DNA from: Nocardia asteroides
Lineage (GTDB): Bacteria > Actinomycetota > Actinomycetes > Mycobacteriales > Mycobacteriaceae
Direction of reading: 5' to 3'
Assembly (NCBI GenBank): GCA_019930625.1
Contig: CP082844.1
Span: 868,001 to 932,000 of the forward strand
DNA length: 64,000 nucleotides
The notes below the pieces were generated by a model. That model did no database searches. It was not told the DNA's origin and saw only the letters and a list, made by a program, of their open reading frames with translations. Positions 62,101 to 64,000 of this stretch are shown piece after piece (the first letter of the stretch is position 1; each line of letters opens with the position of its first letter). The position numbers and the translations under genes are program-made.

Positions 62101-62676
62101 CGTCTGTTGGGTACCGTCCGGCAGGAATCTGGTGCGCAGCATCGGATGCGCCGCCGCCAGGTCGGCCACCGCGCGCTCCAGTCGCGCGGGATCAACCTGG
62201 CTGCCGTCGAATTCGACGTACAGGTGCGCCGCCACGCCCCCGAGTTCCTGCTCGTCGGAACGTCCGATCCAGTATGCGTGCTGCATGGTTGCGAGCGGGA
62301 ACGGGGCGAACTCGTCCGCCCGCTGCGCCGAATCTTCCGCCGTTCCGCCGGTCCGGTCCCCTACCTGCCGCCCGCTGCCGACGACGGCGCTTTCGGACGC
62401 CGCGGGTCGCGCGCCCGACGCGAGGATCCGGTGCCAGTCCGCCACTGTCGGCGCAGCGGCCAGTTCGGCGAAGTTGACGTCGTAGCCGCGCTTTCGCCAG
62501 GCGCCGGCCAACTTCATGGTGCGGATGGAATCGAGGCCCAGCTGGATCAGGTCGTCACGGTCGGTGATCGTGTCCGCGGCGACGCCCAGTTGCGCGGCCA
62601 CCGCCTCGCGTACTTCGTCGGTGTCCATCGCCGCCGCCGCAACCGACTCCGCCCCGGTCCCCTGCCCTGACTCCAT
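59125..62676 (-). CDS. NRPS, ArCP-Cy-A-PCP (MbtB-like, no thioesterase)
   Basis: This is a 1183-aa synthetase. The N-terminal aryl carrier domain carries S50 in LGLDSIRTMK. The heterocyclisation domain (about 120-555) has the Cy motif DMLAGDAMS (D257, D262, S265) in place of the C-domain histidines. The A domain (about 580-1070) has FTSGSTGVPKG (724-734), and the PCP carries S1110 in FFQLGGDSVLA. MbtB condenses an aryl acid, usually salicylate, with Ser/Thr and cyclises it to an oxazoline. The Mtb protein has a C-terminal thioesterase that is absent here; a separate TE lies at 48403. I chose the ATG at 62676 with AGAGGAG 10 bp upstream; a GTG at 62688 is possible. Confidence 0.9.
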   Translation of the reverse strand: MESGQGTGAESVAAAAMDTDEVREAVAAQLGVAADTITDRDDLIQLGLDSIRTMKLAGAWRKRGYDVNFAELAAAPTVADWHRILASGARPAASESAVVGSGRQVGDRTGGTAEDSAQRADEFAPFPLATMQHAYWIGRSDEQELGGVAAHLYVEFDGSQVDPARLERAVADLAAAHPMLRTRFLPDGTQQTMDAPGRTVFSVVDLREHAHDAAEAALTRLRDQKTHQRLDIADGQVFDVTLTLLAEGRTRLHLDVDMLAGDAMSYRVLVADLSELYHGAQLSEQSYSYRQYRTERKVDTAARERDRQWWQQRLPDLPGAPELPTVPVGERVEPHRTVRYDHWLAPEAKERLSAAAHERGITPAMALAAVFAETIGGWSAQSRFLLNVPLFHREPVDPGIDRVVGDFTSSIMLDVDVTENVTVAERARSLQRSMHESGAHTAYSGLEVLRDLGRYRGEPVLAPIVYTSALNLGELFAESVTGTFGEPVWIISQGPQVLLDAQVTEIRGGLLLNWDVRQSAFPAGMIDTMFARYIEAVARLAEGSAGWDAEAPVRLPVAQAAVRAQINATDGPVSGRCLHQGLFEHARTKPDAPAVVWSRDGADGVWTYRELAAQALAVAGALRDNGVESGDAVAVQLPKGPDQIVAVLGILAAGAAYVPIGFDQPVARRAEILRTGAVAVALTVEGADMGEQVRCVPMTAARRHVNPLREPVLPDTRSIAYVIFTSGSTGVPKGVDVPHCAAMNTIDAVNDWFEVGSTDRVLGLSALEFDASVYDIFGMFSVGAAVVALDAEQRAEATSWVELLRRHRVSILNCVPAMLDMILEVGGGELGGSLRAVTLGGDWVGADLARRLARQVPGCRFSGLGGATETAIHNTICEVADPPEHWATVPFGVPLRNVRCRVVSQAGRDCPDWVPGEFWVGGAGVAAGYRNDPERTAERFVEHEGMRWYRTGDLARYWPDGTIEFLGRADHQVQIRGYRVELGEVETALRAVDGVRHAVAAVVGDSSPKLVAAVSGPTGCAADITDAVSELLPSYMIPTRIEVLDRMPLTANGKLDRRAVVALLEPSAGDGSDGRPRTDVEAALADIVAGVLGVDSVGVHDDFFQLGGDSVLATTVIARVRDWLDTEHALVADMFASRTVAGLAQRLQSRDPHADRLAQVAKMYLEVSAMSDDEVLSQTQSMA

Positions 62677-62812
62677 CACTGCCGTCACTCCTCTGTCTCG
62701 CGGGATGCCCGCACCGGTCCGGGCTGTAGGAACGCTTCGAAGTCCCAGCCGTTCCGGAGGTATCGCGCCGACCGCCCGGTCAGGCATCTCGGCAAGCAGC
62801 ATATCGCAACAA

Positions 62813-62831
62813 ATAGGGTTGCCTAACCTAC
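62813..62831 (-). promoter_or_regulatory. Iron box upstream of the MbtB-like NRPS
   Basis: The minus strand reads GTAGGTTAGGCAACCCTAT, about 15 of 19 matches to the IdeR/DmdR consensus including TAGGTTAGGC. It lies 137 bp before the ATG at 62676. The remaining 62832-63310 holds nothing I can support as a gene. Confidence 0.7.
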
Positions 62832-63310
62832 ATCTTGTTGTGCTCGGCGACTATCCCCAGGACGAACCCCGGCGCGCCTCCGCTCCCGCGTTTTGCATTC
62901 GCCGAGCACCTTCAGCGACCGGTTCCCCTCTTCGCCACCGGCGGCGCGAATTACACCGGCATCCGTCCGCGTCTCCCAACCCTCCGGCCTCAGCTCGCCG
63001 ACATCCGCCAGCGTCCCAACATGGAAGACCGAGCCGACTTTCTGAGATGTGATCAGGGAGGGGCCGTGCGCAGGCACGGGAACAGCGGAGCACACCGTCC
63101 GCACCGCCGCGCCGCGATCGGCTCCCACCCCGAAGTTGTCCTCCCCGCCTTGTTACGTCAATGCGCGAAAACTGTTCCAGACCCGCGGTTTGCGTACTCC
63201 TGACGCGCCGGGGAAACCTCCGTAAACGGCGGTACATCCTGGTCCGATAGCTCGTGCACATCGCCAATTTCGAGCGACAGCGGAACTAGCGGAGCACAGG
63301 AGCATCGGAT

Positions 63311-63505
63311 ATGTATGGCATGGAGTTGTTCTCGGTTCTGTCGAGTTGCGCGCGTGACCCCGGCGAACTGAGTGCGGGCCAGGCGCACCGGGCCATGCAG
63401 GTGCACCTGGATTGCAGCGTGGAACTGTGCCGGGTCCGCCGCCGCGCGCGCAGGACGCTGGTCGAGGCGCGCTTGATGGTGCTGGATGAGCGGGCCACGC
63501 CGTAA
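63311..63505 (+). CDS. Small hypothetical protein
   Basis: This 64-aa protein has an AGGAG site 8 bp before the ATG. It has a hydrophobic/acidic start (MYGMELFSVLSSCARDPGEL) and an arginine-rich helical end (CRVRRRARRTLVEARLMVLDERA). I do not recognise a named family, although small proteins of this style are common in Nocardia. There is no signal peptide. It lies 57 bp before the F420-enzyme gene on the same strand. Support comes from the ribosome-binding site and sensible amino-acid composition only. Confidence 0.55.
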   Translation: MYGMELFSVLSSCARDPGELSAGQAHRAMQVHLDCSVELCRVRRRARRTLVEARLMVLDERATP

Positions 63506-63562
63506 TGGCGGCCGCCGCGGGTCGGGCGGAATCGCCCCGGGTGCCGCGGTGTTGTTCCTGCC

Positions 63563-64000
63563 ATGACCTCCACGGCATCCGATCGATCCGCCCCTGTCGT
63601 CGACACCGACACCGAATTCGGCGCGAAAGTCGCCGAACGACTGAACCGCGAGTCCGTCCTCTGGCTGACCACCGTCGGCCCCACCGGCACACCGCAGCCG
63701 AATCCCGTCTGGTTCCAGTGGCGCGACGGCGAATTCCTGATCTTCAGCCAGCCCGGCAAGCCGAAGGTGCGCAACATCGAGCGCAACCCCCGGGTCGCCT
63801 TGAACCTCAACAGCACCGAGACCGGCGGCGACGTGGTCGTGTTCACCGGTACGGCGCGCGTTGTCGAGCAGCGGCCCGGCGCCGATGAGATCGCGGCCTT
63901 CACGACGAAGTACGCCGATGGACTGCGCTCCATCGAGATGACCGACGAGCAGTTCTACGCCGAGTACTCGGTCGTGCTGCGTATCACCCCCGATCGCCTG
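63563..64000 (+). CDS. PPOX-class F420-dependent oxidoreductase, 5' part
   Basis: The first 146 residues are present and the gene continues beyond the window. It has the split-barrel PPOX pattern seen in TIGR03667-type enzymes: VAERLNRESVLWLTTVGPTGTPQPNPVWFQWRDGEFLIFSQPGKPKVRNIERNPRVALNL, then DVVVFTGTARVVE and YSVVLRITPDRL. Such proteins bind F420 or FMN and reduce varied small molecules. The N-terminal 20 residues are a polar lead-in. The substrate is unknown. Confidence 0.85.
   Translation, partial: MTSTASDRSAPVVDTDTEFGAKVAERLNRESVLWLTTVGPTGTPQPNPVWFQWRDGEFLIFSQPGKPKVRNIERNPRVALNLNSTETGGDVVVFTGTARVVEQRPGADEIAAFTTKYADGLRSIEMTDEQFYAEYSVVLRITPDRL

Noticed and set aside
62835..63203. Possible small genes on either strand between the MbtB-like NRPS and 63311
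   Set aside because: Overlapping frames on both strands, no ribosome-binding site, Arg/Pro-rich translations and no motif.
1..64000. CRISPR arrays, tRNA or rRNA genes, prophage attachment repeats at the island edges
   Set aside because: I looked for regularly spaced repeats, tRNA-like ends and direct repeats near 7.8 and 28.8 kb and saw none. The only shared sequence near the edges is the promoter-like element upstream of rpsH and rplN.

Overview
The window looks like a chromosomal segment of a high-GC mycolic-acid actinomycete, most likely a Nocardia. The reasons are high GC with many GTG/TTG starts, actinobacterial small families (DUF4254, a DUF8020-like secreted protein, Scr1-type XRE regulator, MAB_1171c/DUF6545 membrane protein, F420/PPOX enzyme), and a mycobactin/nocobactin-type siderophore cluster beside ribosomal protein genes. 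The species call is inference.

Ribosomal backbone. The spc ribosomal protein operon lies on the minus strand in two blocks. Block 1 is rplN-rplX-rplE-rpsN (30360 down to 28918), closed by a perfect 16-bp hairpin. Block 2 is rpsH-rplF-rplR-rpsE-rpmD-rplO-secY-adk-map (7772 down to 2193). About 21 kb of accessory DNA separates them. Each block has an upstream element sharing 19 of 20 bases around a TACACT -10-like hexamer, so each half probably has its own promoter.

Island inside the operon (about 7.8-28.9 kb). It holds a Uma2-family protein, a lone conservon-type (CYP157-like) P450 without an ExxR motif, a WS/DGAT-like acyltransferase, a DUF4254-type gene pair, an XRE regulator with a broken C-terminus, and two paralogous toxin modules. 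Each module encodes two WXG100-size proteins, a 437-aa polymorphic toxin and a HEAT-repeat candidate immunity protein. Between the modules lie a Fic protein behind a perfect palindromic operator, a broken immunity copy and a third HEAT gene. Further right are two copies of a secreted DUF8020-like protein (one frameshifted, behind a truncated IS3 orfA), an acyl-CoA carboxylase beta subunit, a canonical P450 and an AraC regulator.

Right of the ribosomal genes (30.7-35.5 kb) are an M13 metallopeptidase lipoprotein, a decayed AbiEi-like gene, a SnoaL-like protein and a DUF6545 membrane protein.

Siderophore region (35.7-62.8 kb). Genes: Fe-siderophore binding lipoprotein, SagB/ThcOx-type azoline dehydrogenase, two NRPSs (C-A-PCP-E and C-A-PCP-C-PCP), type II thioesterase, stand-alone ketosynthase (MbtC-like), AT-KR-ACP-methyltransferase PKS (MbtD-like with an extra MT), NRPS adenylation-domain pseudogene, MbtK-like lysine acyltransferase, MbtG-like lysine N-monooxygenase, siderophore-interacting reductase, and ArCP-Cy-A-PCP NRPS (MbtB-like, no TE). 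IdeR/DmdR-like iron boxes precede the main transcription units. Together they predict an aryl-oxazole, acylated hydroxylysine siderophore of the nocobactin/mycobactin type. Salicylate synthase, salicyl-AMP ligase, MbtH-like protein and IrtAB-type exporter are not in the window.

The left edge (1-1.5 kb) has the end of an unrecognised gene and a DUF4254 cassette. The right edge has a small hypothetical gene and the start of a PPOX-class F420-dependent enzyme.
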